Counted from the first letter of the stretch, positions 1 to 11,633 are shown. The stretch: DNA of 64,000 nt from Lamellibrachia satsuma (GCA_033239005.1 BSQZ01000070.1:1828617-1892616), one strand, 5' to 3'. Notes: generated from the letters alone by a model not told the origin. Program-made: numbers and translations.

Positions 1-1329
1 GCAACTTTGTTAATTACCAACTTTCTGGTTACTTTCAGCAAACTTCTCACAAGGATCAATTTAGCAGTCGAGTAGCGAAGGTTGTTTGGCATTAATAAAA
101 CAAACACGATCTGTTGGCCTCCTGCTCTGTTCCCTCCTCCGGCGCCTCTCTCTTCCTGGGACCTGCCCAAGGCACGTCCAAACATAAACAAATACTTACA
201 GGAAACTTCAAGATATGGATGAGCATCGTTCTGCATTTCAAGTGTGTAGTTGACAGCATGGTGACTCTAACAGTGCTGACAGTGCACCATGATGGTGACT
301 CTAACAGTGCCGACAGTGCACCATGATGCTTCTGGTGTTGGCCAAAGTAGCAAGGACGGTTGGGCAGTTCTCAGAATGGGTAGCCAGGTTGTCTTCTTCA
401 GTCTAAGGGACAGAAATAACACCTTGTTAGAAGGGACGAGTCATATTTAGATATATTGATATTTTGAACAAGCTAAAAAATGTGTTTGTTGGTGTTGAGT
501 TGCATAAACAAGATGATATTGTAAACGCCACAATGCAGCTAAACAAGACAAACAAGTACACAGTACACACAAGTGACAAAACTAGAAGTGTCATATCCCG
601 GTTCAGCTGACGGTATTTTCTCATTGTTGTCAGTATAAAAGGAGCTGGTTGCCTTGGTAATCACGTCTTTGTTGATAAACATTCTTTTATGCAAAGGTTG
701 ACTCTGGCGATTTATCTTAACATTTGTCATAAAGTCTGTTGCCCTCATTTACTTTATGACTACTTTTCTTAGAAAAGCAGACATATTAGATGTAGCCACT
801 GAAGTCCCTGAATGGGATACTGGCTTGAAGTCAAAAGTCAACACAGCAGAACACAATGGAATGACACATTTTCCCAGAGAGGCCGCTATTTCTGCGTTGA
901 CCTTCACGCATCAGTGACCACATGGTAAGTAAATGTCTTACGCCAATTGTCGGTTTCCACACAAGTCATAGACATTCTGCTCGTCTGCGTGCTTCATAAA
1001 TGTGCAATTTGAGGTGCCTATTTTACCAAACACAGCGCCGGATAACACGATATGGCTGAACAAATCTCCATATCATTTTACGTCGCCACACAAATAATAG
1101 CCGTGTACGACAACGCTTTTTAACCTGTTTATCTTTTCAAGAAAATATTGGCCACGTCTGCATGCTACGCCTGGACCCGCTCGTGCAAACAAGCATAATT
1201 TATTATGATAAGATGAAAAACTAGTTCCCATTTCAGTTAGTGACGTGAAACATGATACATAAACTTGGGGGCTGTATGTAATTATATGTGACACCAGTGG
1301 ACGTTATCTTGGTCAAGAATCAAAAAGTT
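1..1329. other. Intergenic, no gene seen
   Basis: No recognisable coding region. Open frames on both strands are under 75 codons and none resembles a known family. The only structure I see is a two-copy 34-bp tandem repeat at about 258-326. Confidence 0.6.
258..326. repeat. 34-bp tandem duplication, two copies
   Basis: The unit begins ATGGTGACTCTAACAGTG. The second copy starts 34 bases after the first and differs by one base. It is a simple local duplication with no apparent function. Confidence 0.85.
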
Positions 1330-1339
1330 CCGTTTGAGG

Positions 1340-1790
1340 CTACATCATCAACGTACGCGCAAAACAAAATACGAAGTGGCACATTCGATATGCGACCCGA
1401 AAAAGCTGTTTGCACCTAACAAAAGGCACGGTAATGGCAAACACAAAACGATACACGGTCATTACGATCGTAATCACCGGTCCGAGCACGACAATGGTCC
1501 GACGAAAGTCTGAGTGGCACTGCTTTTCGATAGTGTTTCCGTGACAATGTTGGAAGTCGACCATGACGAGACAGCACCTGTCAAACAGTTGACGCATCAT
1601 TGTCAATCCCTGCGGCTATGGGCAGGCACACCTGTCTGTCTTTTAGGGTGACGGCAATCAGAGTGACAACACCCAGGCGGTCGCTTGGTGACAATTTATC
1701 CACAGACACTGTTGTCACGATTTGGAAGCAAGGACATGCAAGGAATGTCACAATAATGAACTGTTTCCAATTAATTGCTGTCTTGCATGT
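1340..1790 (-). other. CpG-rich patch with two overlapping hydrophobic open frames
   Basis: CpG dinucleotides are clearly denser here than in the surrounding AT-rich DNA. Two minus-strand frames are open: one at 1606-1340 (88 codons) and another at about 1790-1581 (about 70 codons), in different frames. The first contains a hydrophobic stretch (VLGPVITIVMTVYRF) followed by AITVPFVRCKQLFRV. That is faintly reminiscent of the end of TM3 and the second intracellular loop of rhodopsin-family receptors. However, the usual acidic residue before Arg is Tyr, the spacing is one residue too long, and no other receptor segments are found nearby. The second frame opens immediately after a TAG that also forms a splice-acceptor-like CTGTAG. 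This may be an exon, a decayed gene or chance. I do not assign a function. Confidence 0.2.
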
Positions 1791-1812
1791 CTACAGAATG
1801 ATCTTTTATTAA

Positions 1813-2606
1813 GCATTTTTGACGGATGGATGGATGTTGAATGACAACTTATAACAACTTGCATAGCTTTTTATTTACTGAATTTAAATACTAGGATTTT
1901 TGAACACGCAAATCTTTCACTAGATTACTCACTATAAATTTATTTAATTATTTGTAACTGTTATTTTATTAACAGAAGATAGGTCACATACCTCATAACA
2001 CTAAATTACTGCCAACTACCAATTATCAAAGAAATGCAGGTGACAATTTCCCTTATCAAATGTCCAAACCAAAACATAAACTTTGAATATTTTTCACTGG
2101 AAGAATTTATGCAGGTATTTTGTTTATTTTTAATTATACATTACACTTTCAAAACCCGCACATTTTTCAGGTGCATGCAACCCCGAGCGTATATTTGAAA
2201 ATGCTTTCTGACATTCTTGGTGCATGAAACGTTTAGAAGACATTAAGGAGGAATTCTAAGAAGTATTCTAGACACCTGCAGATGGTGACTAACGCAGATT
2301 AGCCTCAGGTGATAGAAACATCAGGCAGAAAAAATCCAGAGATACGAACAGACCCACTATCAATCATCAGCAGACCATCAAGATAATTTTATATGAGGTC
2401 ACAGGTCATTATACCCAGGGCAATGGTGTCTACATGGAGGGGTGTTCCGATTACAAAACACTGCAGTCAAGATAACATTTAGCATTGTGCTTATCGAATC
2501 TACTGGACCTGTATGTTACGAGGTAAGTTATGAGGTAGGACACAGATATCATGAGAACTAGGCTTGGCTTATCCGATGAGATTTGCGTAACACCTGACCT
2601 GACTAT
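1813..2606. other. Intergenic, AT-rich
   Basis: AT-rich sequence without recognisable genes or repeats. The last bases lead directly into the SINE head. Confidence 0.6.
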
Positions 2607-2938
2607 GGGGCGCGGTAGCATAGTGGTTAGAACGCCGGGCTCTCAATCAAGAGAACCCAGGTTTGAATCCTCTTACTGCCGTTTCGAAGCTTTGGCAATT
2701 TTGTTCATCCCACATTGCTACAGTTCATTCAGCTGTATAAATGAGTACCTGGCTACAGACAGAGATGGATATCAGAACAAATAGTCTTCGCTCAGTAATT
2801 GCAGCGTGGTTGAATGATTCCCAGAGAAGTCGAAATGGCGTTGGAATGAACAGGTCTGCCTGTGGGTGAAGTGTAAAGCACTTTGAGCAGTCCCAAGGAA
2901 GGGATACCACGTTATACAATAAAGTACTTTTACCTTAG
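2607..2938 (+). mobile_element. tRNA-derived SINE, near full length
   Basis: The 5' head resembles a tRNA. It has an internal RNA polymerase III A box, TAGCATAGTGG at 2616-2626, and a B box, GGTTTGAATCC at 2660-2670, with normal spacing. The head is followed by GTTTCGAAGCTTTGGCAA, a central body, and a 3' tail containing GTGTAAAGCACTTTGAG and an AATAAAG-like end. Such SINEs are transcribed from the internal promoter and copied in trans by a LINE that recognises the tail. The GTTTCRAAGCTTTGGCAA segment recurs after a degenerate tRNA-like head at 62679, so the family has at least two copies here. The tRNA-like body runs without a break into the SINE body, so it is not a functional tRNA gene. 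Confidence 0.85.
2616..2670 (+). promoter_or_regulatory. RNA polymerase III A and B boxes of the SINE
   Basis: The A box is TAGCATAGTGG (consensus TRGYNNANNNG). The B box is GGTTTGAATCC (consensus GGTTCGANTCC, one mismatch). The 33-base gap between them is typical of a type 2 internal promoter. Confidence 0.75.
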
Positions 2939-3314
2939 TGAAAACGCCCTCCATGATTTTTTTTGGCCCATCGCGAGTTGGGATAGGGCGTGCATTAATA
3001 GTTGCACAGCTGGTTTCATAACAGTGCATACTTTTGTTGAAATCTCTGAAAAAACTGACTGACTGTCAGATGAGGTGTTCGTGAAAGTAACAAAATAATT
3101 TCATAGGTTTTCTGATGATTTTGACAAAGCGAAAAACTGAAAGTTAAACAAACGAGCTGGCATGTCTAGGTCAGTTTGATAATTTAGCAGCAAGCTTTGG
3201 TGGCAGTCTTGTTAAATCTTTTAGCAACCTTCGCAAGTAATGTAAAAAAATATGCATATGTACTTCAATTATTATTTTAAAATAACAGGTTAAGGGTAAC
3301 TCATCAATTCAAAT

Positions 3315-3722
3315 TTTTGCTCATCTCATTTCTTGTAGTTTTTGTGAAATCATCATAAAAACTATTAAATTATTTAATTCTGCATGCAGAATTTATTTTA
3401 TAGTGACAATGGAAATGCGAATCACGAATTTCGGCCTTGGTGAAATTTCATAACTTTGTCATGTGATTGGCGAGAGGATGGAAGTCACGCCCATGATCAG
3501 CCTTGACCCCATAAAGTGTCTACCATTTTGGATATCGACTATTTTGAGCAGATCTATTGACTAAAGTCAATTCTTTCGATGATTTGAACAAAAATGTGCA
3601 CTTTTTAATTAAACTGACTGCGGATATTACTTAAACTATTCACACACTACATATCAGAACATCAACAAATTGGATTTGCGATAGGCTAAATCAGTTGATG
3701 ATACAGTTTTAACTGAGGGACC
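3315..3722 (-). repeat. Dispersed repeat R, copy 1
   Basis: Reverse-oriented copy of a sequence also present at 7230-7630 and 39023-39395. Shared landmarks are the CCTATCGCAAATC region, the AAAATGGTAAACACTGT-like core, and the CTCTCGCCRATMACATGACA block followed by a TTCACCAAGG-like stretch. Each copy carries a palindrome near its 3' end. Here it is the 18-base perfect palindrome AATTCTGCATGCAGAATT. There is no coding capacity. I could not define terminal inverted repeats or a target duplication, so the class is unknown (MITE-like). Confidence 0.75.
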
Positions 3723-4700
3723 ACAATGACGACAACATCAAATTGTTTTCATTAAAAAGTTAAAGCCCACTCTTCTACGAGGTTCTATATGGTAGTCGAA
3801 AACGTCCTTGAAATAGTCTTAAAAAGTTTCCGTGGCCTATTTCTTAACAACCATGCAACCTCATTAAAGCATACAATGGGGTTAGCTCCCTTTGTGGTCT
3901 GGATGCCTAGGGATCAATTTCACCAGCAACTGTCCACAGGAGACAATCACAGTGACCCACTGACCACAAGTGGCTGCGCTGACAGGTCCAGCAAATGGCA
4001 GTTGAAATTTGCAAGCTGCTAATTATGGCCTCATATCACCCGATAACCAGACACTGCATTATTACACAAATTCAACGGCGATATCTACACGACAATACGG
4101 CGCAGTTGCAACCACACACAGGGGGCTTAATCTTGCATCTTGGCCATTGTCCGACTTTCAGAAGTCATATCAGACAACGACGAGAAGAAATTCCACCTCT
4201 GAAGCATCGGACAATGGCAAGAACCAATGCAGGTAATTGGCGGCGCAAATAATTGAACACGACTGATGAAACAAGATAGAAATAATAATAGATGGCCGAG
4301 AGTAAGACGCGATTCATGACATTTTCCTCCGCACGCAGCATATACTTGTCGACGCTTTTTGTTAGCTGCAATATTGGGGGCTGTAATCTATCTTCGTAAC
4401 AGATTGGCTCACAAAGTTTTGAATAAAAACTTAAAGCCATACAGTTTATGTAGGCAGTCTTATTTGTAAGCCTGACGGCCTACAGTTTTGGGCCCAGCTC
4501 TTAACTTTTTGAGAATATGATGTAACTAAATCATGGCTGGTGTCCGTTTGAAAGCAGAAACCAGCATTTCATTAGCCAACTTCGGACTTTTCCCTGGACT
4601 GACCCACAATGTCCTAACAGGATTTGTTAAATAAGAGAATATTTCAAAGCTATAGTAACATGAATTTTACCTAATTAATAAAAAAGCAATTAATAATTAG
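3723..4700. other. Intergenic, no gene seen
   Basis: Open frames of 75-91 codons occur at about 4000-4440 on both strands, overlapping one another. None resembles a known protein, and I regard them as chance. Confidence 0.5.
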
Positions 4701-4778
4701 TATTTTGCTTACAGTAATGTGTTTGCTAAAATGGCTTGTAAAAAGTCATTACTACTAATCATAATTGAAATCAATTAC

Positions 4779-5880
4779 AGTGTCAAAGTAATCATAATCA
4801 CGATTACAATTTTTTTCCCGACTACAATGCAAGTAAGCTTTTCTCTTTATTTTGAGTCCATTACATGTACTGCCAGTTGAGTGTATTGTACGCACTGCTG
4901 TTTGAGTCTATTACATGCACTGCCGGGTGAGTCTATTACATGCACTGCCGGTTGAGTCTATTACATGCATTGCCGGTTGAGTCTATTACATGCACTGCCG
5001 GTTGAGTCTATTACATGCATTGCCGGTTGAGTCTATTACATGCACTGCCGGTTGAGTCTATTACATGTACTGCCGGGTGAGTCTATTACATGTACTGCCG
5101 GTTGAGTCTATTACATGTACTGCCGGTTGAGTCTATTACATGTACTGCCGGTTGAGTCTATTACATGTACTGCCGGTTGAGTCTATTACATGCATTGCCG
5201 GTTGAGTCTATTACATGCATTGCCGGTTGAGTCTATTACATGCATTGCCGGTTGAGTCTATTACATGCACTGCCGGTTGAGTCTATTACATGCACTGCCG
5301 GTTGAGTCTATTACATGCATTGCCGGTTGAGTCTATTACATGCACTGCCGGGTGAGTCTATTACATGCACTGCCGGTTGAGTCTATTACATGTACTGCCG
5401 GTTGAGTCTGTTACATGCACTGCCGGTTGAGTCTGTTACATGCTCTGCCGGTTGAGTCTATTACATGTACTGCCGGTTGAGTCTATTACATGTACTGCCG
5501 GTTGAGTCTACTAAATGCTCTGCCGGTTGAGTCTATTACATGCACTGCCGGTTGAGTCTATTACATGCACTGCCGGTTGAGTCTATTACATGTACTGCCG
5601 GTTGAGTCTATTACATGCACTGCCGGTTTAGTCTATTACATGTACTGTCGGTTGAGTCTATTACATGTACTGTCAGTACAGTGACTGTATTTTAATATTG
5701 TGTTTGATTTTGTGTTGAATAACATTCATGGTGAAAATAATAACTTGAGAGTTTTTATTTATTTCATTATGTCAGATATATTCTTGCACATAGCCATTTT
5801 CTGAGTAACCTTACTTGTAATCACACTCATACATTTTAACAGTAATCATAATCCATTACATTTTTAGTGTAATCGCACCA
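4779..5880. repeat. Direct repeats bracketing the 25-bp array
   Basis: GTAATCATAATC followed by a GATTACA/CATTACA block and T-rich sequence occurs just left (about 4789-4815) and right (about 5842-5866) of the minisatellite, in the same orientation. The array may have grown inside an older mobile element or a duplicated segment. No terminal inverted repeats were found. Confidence 0.45.
4852..5680. repeat. 25-bp minisatellite, about 33 copies
   Basis: The unit is GTTGAGTCTATTACATGCAC followed by TGCCG. The period is exactly 25 bases through most of the array. Variation is concentrated at two positions, giving TGCAC, TGCAT, TGTAC or TGCTC, plus an occasional GGTGAG. The edge copies are more diverged. 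Units are contiguous with no unique spacers, so this is not a CRISPR array. Confidence 0.95.
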
Positions 5881-5889
5881 TCTGATGAA

Positions 5890-7020
5890 TATCCCTGCCA
5901 AGTTTTAAAGTAATATGCCAGATGGTTTTTGACATGTGGGCATGGACAGCTTTTCAAGAAAATATTTATTTAAAGATTTATGACAATTACTAAAAAAATT
6001 AAATACGTCCCCTTTGTGCCCCCCCCACCCTGGATACACGTTCATGCAAAATTTGAGTGACATACATGTGATAGTTTTAGCTCAGTGGCATTTGAAAAAA
6101 GACAAACCGAGAAGAAAAAAGTAAGGAACAATTTCTTTCTAAAATATTACCTTCACAAAAATTTGCAAAACCGATTATGATGCAATTGTAAGTTCAACGT
6201 GACATGACATATAAAGAAATAGTAAACATGTATTTTACTATATGTCAAAATAGAAACAGGTGTACCCCTAATAAATGACAAGGCTTTTCTTAGTCAACAA
6301 AAATACGCTTTGATAATAACGCCAACGTCGTAACAAACGACCGTGACCGCAGCTGTTAATATGCACCAAAATAAAACCACCTCGGCCAACTTGCTTTGAA
6401 GCAACCATTAAAAAGCCCCTCAATATTGTAGCAGGTAAAAAGGGTTGACAAGTGTATGCATATCATGTCAAATTGGTCACGTCTCACTGGGTTTGCAAAG
6501 GTCCCGGTGAGGAGTGACAATACAGGGATATTCAAGAGACTCAAAACGGCGTGTTCTAAAGGCACCGCAGTCAATTACTGCAGCTGAAATGCGTGATGTT
6601 TTCAATTTCCATTTTCGTTGATTTACGCCAACCCAACCATAGTGCAATCAAGATCCTTCATACGCCAGCCCAGATTACCAATCCCAAAGCACCTGCAAGT
6701 ACTTCCGCTCGGCCATTCAGCAAATTCAGGTCAAAACCTGATTAACTTTATGTTCGTATTCCATCCAATGAGACCCATTCACACTGCGTGATTTTCGCAA
6801 CTTGTGTAACCTACAAATTTTTTCATTCTTCACATTCGGCGGATTTTAAATGGAGATTTGTGAACAACAAAAAGCCGCTACACAAGTGTGGACGCCACTG
6901 TGATGTGGACCAGTCAACTTAAGAAGCTGTGAACCCGTTGGTATCATTGTAAAAATCAATGAGTACACATCAGCAAATGTGCTGGTTTTGAGGTGTTACA
7001 AACAATAGCAGTAGCTGTAA
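5890..7020. other. Intergenic, no gene seen
   Basis: AT-rich with short homopolymer runs. No open frame above about 75 codons and nothing recognisable. Confidence 0.55.
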
Positions 7021-7028
7021 AACTATTA

Positions 7029-7073
7029 TGATACTATCGTGAAAGTTTCATAACTATCACGATAGTATCGTGA
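7029..7073. repeat. Inverted repeat (13-bp arms)
   Basis: GATACTATCGTGA and its reverse complement TCACGATAGTATC are separated by about 14 bases. Further ATCGATAG-type motifs follow up to about 7230, suggesting the remains of a short palindromic element next to repeat R copy 2. Confidence 0.6.
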
Positions 7074-7229
7074 AAGCATTGTGGAATAGCGAAAACCCAG
7101 GAAAATAGTTCCAAACCATAACTGACAGGTGGCGCTGCCAATAGTCCAGTGTACTACTGATGATAACCCTCGATAGTTAACATTATCGATAGGATTGCAT
7201 CAATAGTATTGCAACGCATCGATAGTTCG

Positions 7230-7630
7230 ATAAAATGTTACTTCCTCAAATGGTTCAGCCCATCGTGAATCCGGTTACTTATGTCCAGATGTGTAGTATG
7301 TGACTAGTTTAAGTAATACGCAGTCTATTTAATAAAAAAAAAATGCAAATTTTTTTTAAAAATTAACAAAAGATTTGACTCCAGTCATTAGATCTGGTAA
7401 GGATCAAAATAGTGGATATGCAAAATGGTAAACACTGTGCAAGTCAATGCCGATCATGGTGTGACTTCAATCTTCTCGCCGATAACATGACAAAGTTACA
7501 AAACTTCACCAAGGGTGAAAATCAGGATTTTTTAAGCATTTCGATTTTCACTTCACTTAATACTTGAACAAGCATTAAGTATGCAAATATGAATACACTG
7601 CAAATTCTTATGTCCTCAAATACTTCAAAA
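7230..7630 (+). repeat. Dispersed repeat R, copy 2
   Basis: Forward copy of the R repeat. It shares the GGATATGCAAAATGGTAAAC core, the CTCGCCGATAACATGACA block and the TTCACTTCACTTAAT end. Near its 3' end is a hairpin with arms ACTTAATACTTG and CAAGCATTAAGT (11 of 12 pairs). The boundaries are estimated from where similarity to the other copies stops. Confidence 0.75.
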
Positions 7631-7822
7631 GGAACCCAGAAGACGAAATAACGAAACCTGTACTTGTAGCATCCACGACTCGCTGGAATAGTACAGCTTT
7701 AATTTGTTACTATCTAAATAATTATTTATTAAATATATTATATATTAGTTATAAAAAATTATTATCTAATATCCAATTTGTAGCATGTTCACCTTTAGTT
7801 GGTGGGACTTTCTATAGCTATA

Positions 7823-7997
7823 CAATCGAACCTGTCTTAAGCGACCGCTCAAGGGATGGTCAAAAAGTGGTCTGTTAGTACAGGTGGTCACATAATCATA
7901 ATTTAACATGTGAAACTCTTGTAAAGGAAGAGTCGAATGGCATCGTTAATAACAGGTGGTCGTTTAATGCAATTGGTCGCTTGAGCAGGTTTCACTG
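7823..7997. mobile_element. Tc1/mariner-type MITE with TA target duplication
   Basis: A 175-bp element. The left end reads CAATCGAACCTGTCTTAAGC. The reverse complement of the right end reads CAGTGAAACCTGCTCAAGCG, an imperfect terminal inverted repeat of roughly 25 bases. TA dinucleotides abut both ends (7821-7822 and 7998-7999), as expected for Tc1/mariner insertion. It has no transposase and must have been mobilised in trans. Confidence 0.85.
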
Positions 7998-7999
7998 TA

Positions 8000-9680
8000 T
8001 TTGTTTTGCACATACAACCAATAGTGCCTGGTGTCTTCAATTTGGTTATATACGACATAACTAAAGTAAACATGAGACCAATTCAATGTATCAAATGGCT
8101 CGGCAGATAAAGGTTCTATATGTATATAATTATCTGTCTTCTATCCACATGTAACAATGATAGAAATGCAGCCGAAAGTGTGTATTTATTGCCTAGTATT
8201 AACCTAGACCGCACTGTGACATCGAACAAGACTTTCCACTTACAACACACGTTATCAACTTACGCCCGTTGAGTGGAAATGTCTCGTAGTTAATTACAGC
8301 TCAATCAAATTTTCACGGATGATATGCAAGATTTCTGAAAATGCGATATTGGCCTAGAGTCCATGGGGCTATGTTTTATTATACAAGAGGTCACATTTTG
8401 AGAATGCTTATAAACTTTCACGATTATCTAAATTATTGCACCTACAGGAAAAAAGGTGAATAAATCAAAAGCCAAAATGTTGCCATTTACCTTTAGAAAC
8501 CATTCTTAGACTGGATTACTTACACATTTATCTAGCAAAACAATTTTTGTTAATCATCACCTGTATTGTGAATTTGTTCTATTATTGATGTGTGTTTGTA
8601 TTAACTCTATAAAATATAAACGCATTATATGCAAAAAGTATAAACATATTTGTAAGTCTACGATGTTTTACACAGTAGTCTGTTAATGCCTCCAATCTGT
8701 GTAAAGATATTTAGGAAGCCATCAACCTACTTTATTAAATGCACCCATAAACATTTATCAAAAAAATAATCAAAACATTTTGGCATAAAAGATTTATTCT
8801 TCACAAAAACCTGATATATCAATTTGTTTGCATGCAGATCTTTCTGATAAATTTTAAATATCAATCAAGCAATCCAAAAGTGACAAGATATAATATCAGT
8901 TAATACCACGTTTGACAGTGTAAACAGTGCAGAAAGGAACCATAAAAAAAACCAGTTGATGCATGTTCTAAACAGGGATAAACACTATAAAGCAAGGCAG
9001 GAGCGAGAAAGTGAGGTGCTTGACAGCAGATTTGTTTGGCCCTCATCTAATACCTGCAATCGAGGTGTAATTTGGCGTGATTCACACTTGGCTAGCGTTC
9101 AATACTTCCCCCTCAATTACTAGTGAGCGACACACACTGTTCACCAGGTGGAAAATTGGCGCAATTAAGTAGCGTCACACAAAATATGATATGGTGGCAA
9201 TGCAAAAAACCGGCAACTAAGTCAAGACGTCGTCAATGCATGCACGAACCACTTGATTACGATGCCGCTTTCTTATGTGCAGCCGTGTAGTGTGCACTGA
9301 CACACACTGCCGTGTTAAACATTGTGTTTGTGCACGGCGTGTTCACAAGTGATCAGGTCACATTATTCTGGTTCATCTCCCTCCTTGCAATAATGACAAG
9401 AGGCAGACCTGACAAGCACCAGTGGGGATCTCGCTAAACAGTGCTGCCATCTGGCGATCAAAGTCTGAGTTAGCAAGATGACTAGGTGAGCCATCTGGTG
9501 ATCATATCTAGAGTTAAATGTCTGACTTGATGTGTTAATGTAATCCGGGAATGAGCTGTCATTACACTAGTCCTTTGAATTTTTTAGAGCACTTTTGCAT
9601 TGATGATGTGAGAAGTATGGTTTCTGAACTACTGCGAGCTTTCAAATGAGTGTAACAAATAGCCACTGACCACTCACATA
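8000..9680. other. Intergenic, no gene seen
   Basis: No recognisable coding region. A TTCACCAGGTGG motif near 9140 partly resembles a CTCF core site. Confidence 0.5.
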
Positions 9681-10043
9681 TCAATACTGTGGTAGTGGCG
9701 CCAAATGTATTAACATTTCAAAATCAGCCACATGGCTGGGTTGAAATTGAGGGATTCGGGTGTTTTTCAGAAAAACAAAGTGTGTTGTTTTTCACAAATT
9801 TCACACACAGTTTTCAGAACATTACTGGATGTTCAGAGCGGCATGAAGGTAGGACCAATTTTCTAGTGGAATGCTATCATGACCAATAATGACAAACGCG
9901 CATGTGGTGAAACATTGCGCAGACTGTGACTTACGTAAGTACATTAGTAAATTTACATTGCTATTAATTTATTATTATGCAAATTGGTACTGGTTACTAC
10001 GGCTTCATTGATCTGCAGTAAACAAAAAGTAAATGCCACTTGT

Positions 10044-10058
10044 TCACCAGGTGGCAGC
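10044..10058 (+). promoter_or_regulatory. CTCF-like motif
   Basis: TCACCAGGTGGCAGC matches the CTCF core CCASYAGRKGGCRS with one mismatch at the first base. It is one of three such motifs within about 150 bases. Binding is inferred from the motif only. Confidence 0.45.
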
Positions 10059-10081
10059 TCAAGTTGCTTAGTGCTAAGGCA

Positions 10082-10096
10082 TTCTCCAGGGGGCGG
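10082..10096 (+). promoter_or_regulatory. CTCF-like motif
   Basis: TTCTCCAGGGGGCGG resembles the CTCF core in its CCAGGGGGCGG part. It lies 38 bases after the previous motif, on the same strand. Confidence 0.35.
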
Positions 10097-10180
10097 TATA
10101 GCAGCATTGAAAAGGAGACGCCAATGGGTGGTCATTTTAGGTGGCTCACTGACAACAGATGGCAAGACTGTATAGTAGCA

Positions 10181-10196
10181 AGCCACCTGGTGGAGA
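10181..10196 (-). promoter_or_regulatory. CTCF-like motif, opposite strand
   Basis: The minus strand reads CTCCACCAGGTGGCT, a good CTCF core match facing the two upstream motifs. Confidence 0.4.
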
Positions 10197-10398
10197 CTTC
10201 AGCAAGACTTCTCCTTTCACTTCACCCTTCATGAGGCATGATGATCAGTGACCGACCAACAAATGTCAGGGTGTTTCCATTCATGTGGAATTCTGAAGGG
10301 AAGAAACCCCTCATTCCCTCATATTTTTCTTATTACCTTGGACTGCAAAAATCTAAATAATGCACGCCGTTCATGAGGAAAATGTAAAACTTGCCTAA

Positions 10399-11633
10399 GG
10401 TAGCAGACCCCCAGTAAAATATTAAGAAAATTTTTTTTTTACGTTTTACATATTTTACCATATATATTTTGATTAATATGTTTTCTTTACGAATTGTTTG
10501 ATTTATGGCAAAATATTAGTTATAACTATCATAATTTGAATAATTAAATTGCCACTTAAATTTAATATCACTTCTGATTCTCCCTAGCAACGTGTTTCGC
10601 CCTTGGATACATATATTTCTCTTCGGCCAATTTAAAAAATATTTAAACAGCAAATTCTGAAAAGACTATAGATGACAATGCAATCAGACAATCATGGACT
10701 CTCTAATATCTGAGATTTTGGCTAGCCATTTATTGTGCTTGTATAAATCTCCATTCTGAAGTGTTTGATTGTTGATTTTCATCGTGAGTCATCTGCTGAT
10801 CTAGACTTCAGCCAATGACAAAATTCACCTTTATGTGTATATAAAGGATTGAATTATTGGCTGAATGACAATGGGTGATAAGAAACGTTCTGGAAGAGCG
10901 AAAAAACATAACTTTTGTGGAGCAAAAAGAAAGCAAAAAAAAACAAGATGGCAGTGCCCATGAATTGTCATTGCCCAACAATGCCACTCAACTGAAGATT
11001 CTGACAAATACCTCGATGTTGAGCACTGATGAATCGATTACAGATGTACAGGAGGGATTCATACTGATAGACACCAGTGTTTTGTGTGACTTCATCTCCA
11101 GAACACCGAAGAAGTGCCACATTCAATTGAGAAAAGGCACATTTTAAGTGGATACTCGACTTTTCGGTCGATTTTCTCAGGATCAATATTTTGCAATTAT
11201 TATAAGTTTTCAAACATCATAACTTTGACATTTTTAGAGATATGTACTTCAAATTTGAAAGAGACATACATAAGATGCAGCTTGAAGGGATGACGAGAGC
11301 ATTTAGCTCTGGTGTGTTTACAACTGGTGCATCATGTGTTTCTAACACTTGCAAATATTATTTTTTTGCAGCATCCTTTCGTCATCCCCTGCAACTGTGT
11401 ATAATAAAAGTTGCGTGTTAATTTAAGTTAATCTTGACTTGTACTTTTCAAGATATGTTGTTTGAAAATGTTCATAAATCTGGTCTATTGAGGCCATTTT
11501 GGATGCTAATTTGCATAATTTATGCAAAAAAAAAGTTAATTACATAAATGATGTATGGTCATTCTAATGGTCTAATAGAATTCTGGTAATGACATACAAC
11601 CTTTACTGTAGTTCCATTGGGGGTCTGCTACCC
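10399..11633 (+). mobile_element. 1.2-kb DNA transposon derivative with GGTAGCAGACCCCCA ends
   Basis: The left end GGTAGCAGACCCCCA is matched by the right end, whose reverse complement is GGGTAGCAGACCCCCA. TAA (or CTAA, if the extra C is counted as flank) directly abuts both ends, so the apparent target duplication is 3-4 bases. TAA would suit PIF/Harbinger. Inside is a broken coding relic (10871-11147) whose N-terminal look is closer to Mutator-like proteins of invertebrates, so the superfamily is unresolved. A second inverted pair, GGGATGACGAGAG near 11289 and CTTTCGTCATCCC near 11389, lies in the right half. The element is non-autonomous as it stands. Confidence 0.8.
10871..11147 (+). pseudogene. 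Frameshifted N-terminal relic of a transposon protein
   Basis: An ATG at 10871 begins a lysine/arginine-rich peptide (MGDKKRSGRAKKHNFCGAKR) that soon reaches TGA. The overlapping frame is open from the same region to a stop at 11147 and continues with ELSLPNNATQLKILTNT and later EGFILIDTSVLCDFISRTP. A basic start followed by a Gly-hydrophobic-Asp-[TL]-Ser/Val-Leu block resembles the N-terminus of Mutator-like transposase-domain proteins common in invertebrate genomes. This is from memory of the pattern, not a search. A frameshift within the A-rich stretch at about 10930-10945 would join the two parts. No catalytic domain is present, and the rest of the protein has been deleted from this element. 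Confidence 0.45.

Noticed and set aside
2607..2682. Functional tRNA gene
   Set aside because: The A and B boxes are present, but the sequence continues into a SINE body and recurs at 62679. It is a SINE head.
4852..5680. Possible CRISPR array (25-bp repeats)
   Set aside because: Units are contiguous with no unique spacers, and the context is animal DNA. It is a minisatellite. The same applies to the 30-bp array at 28608.
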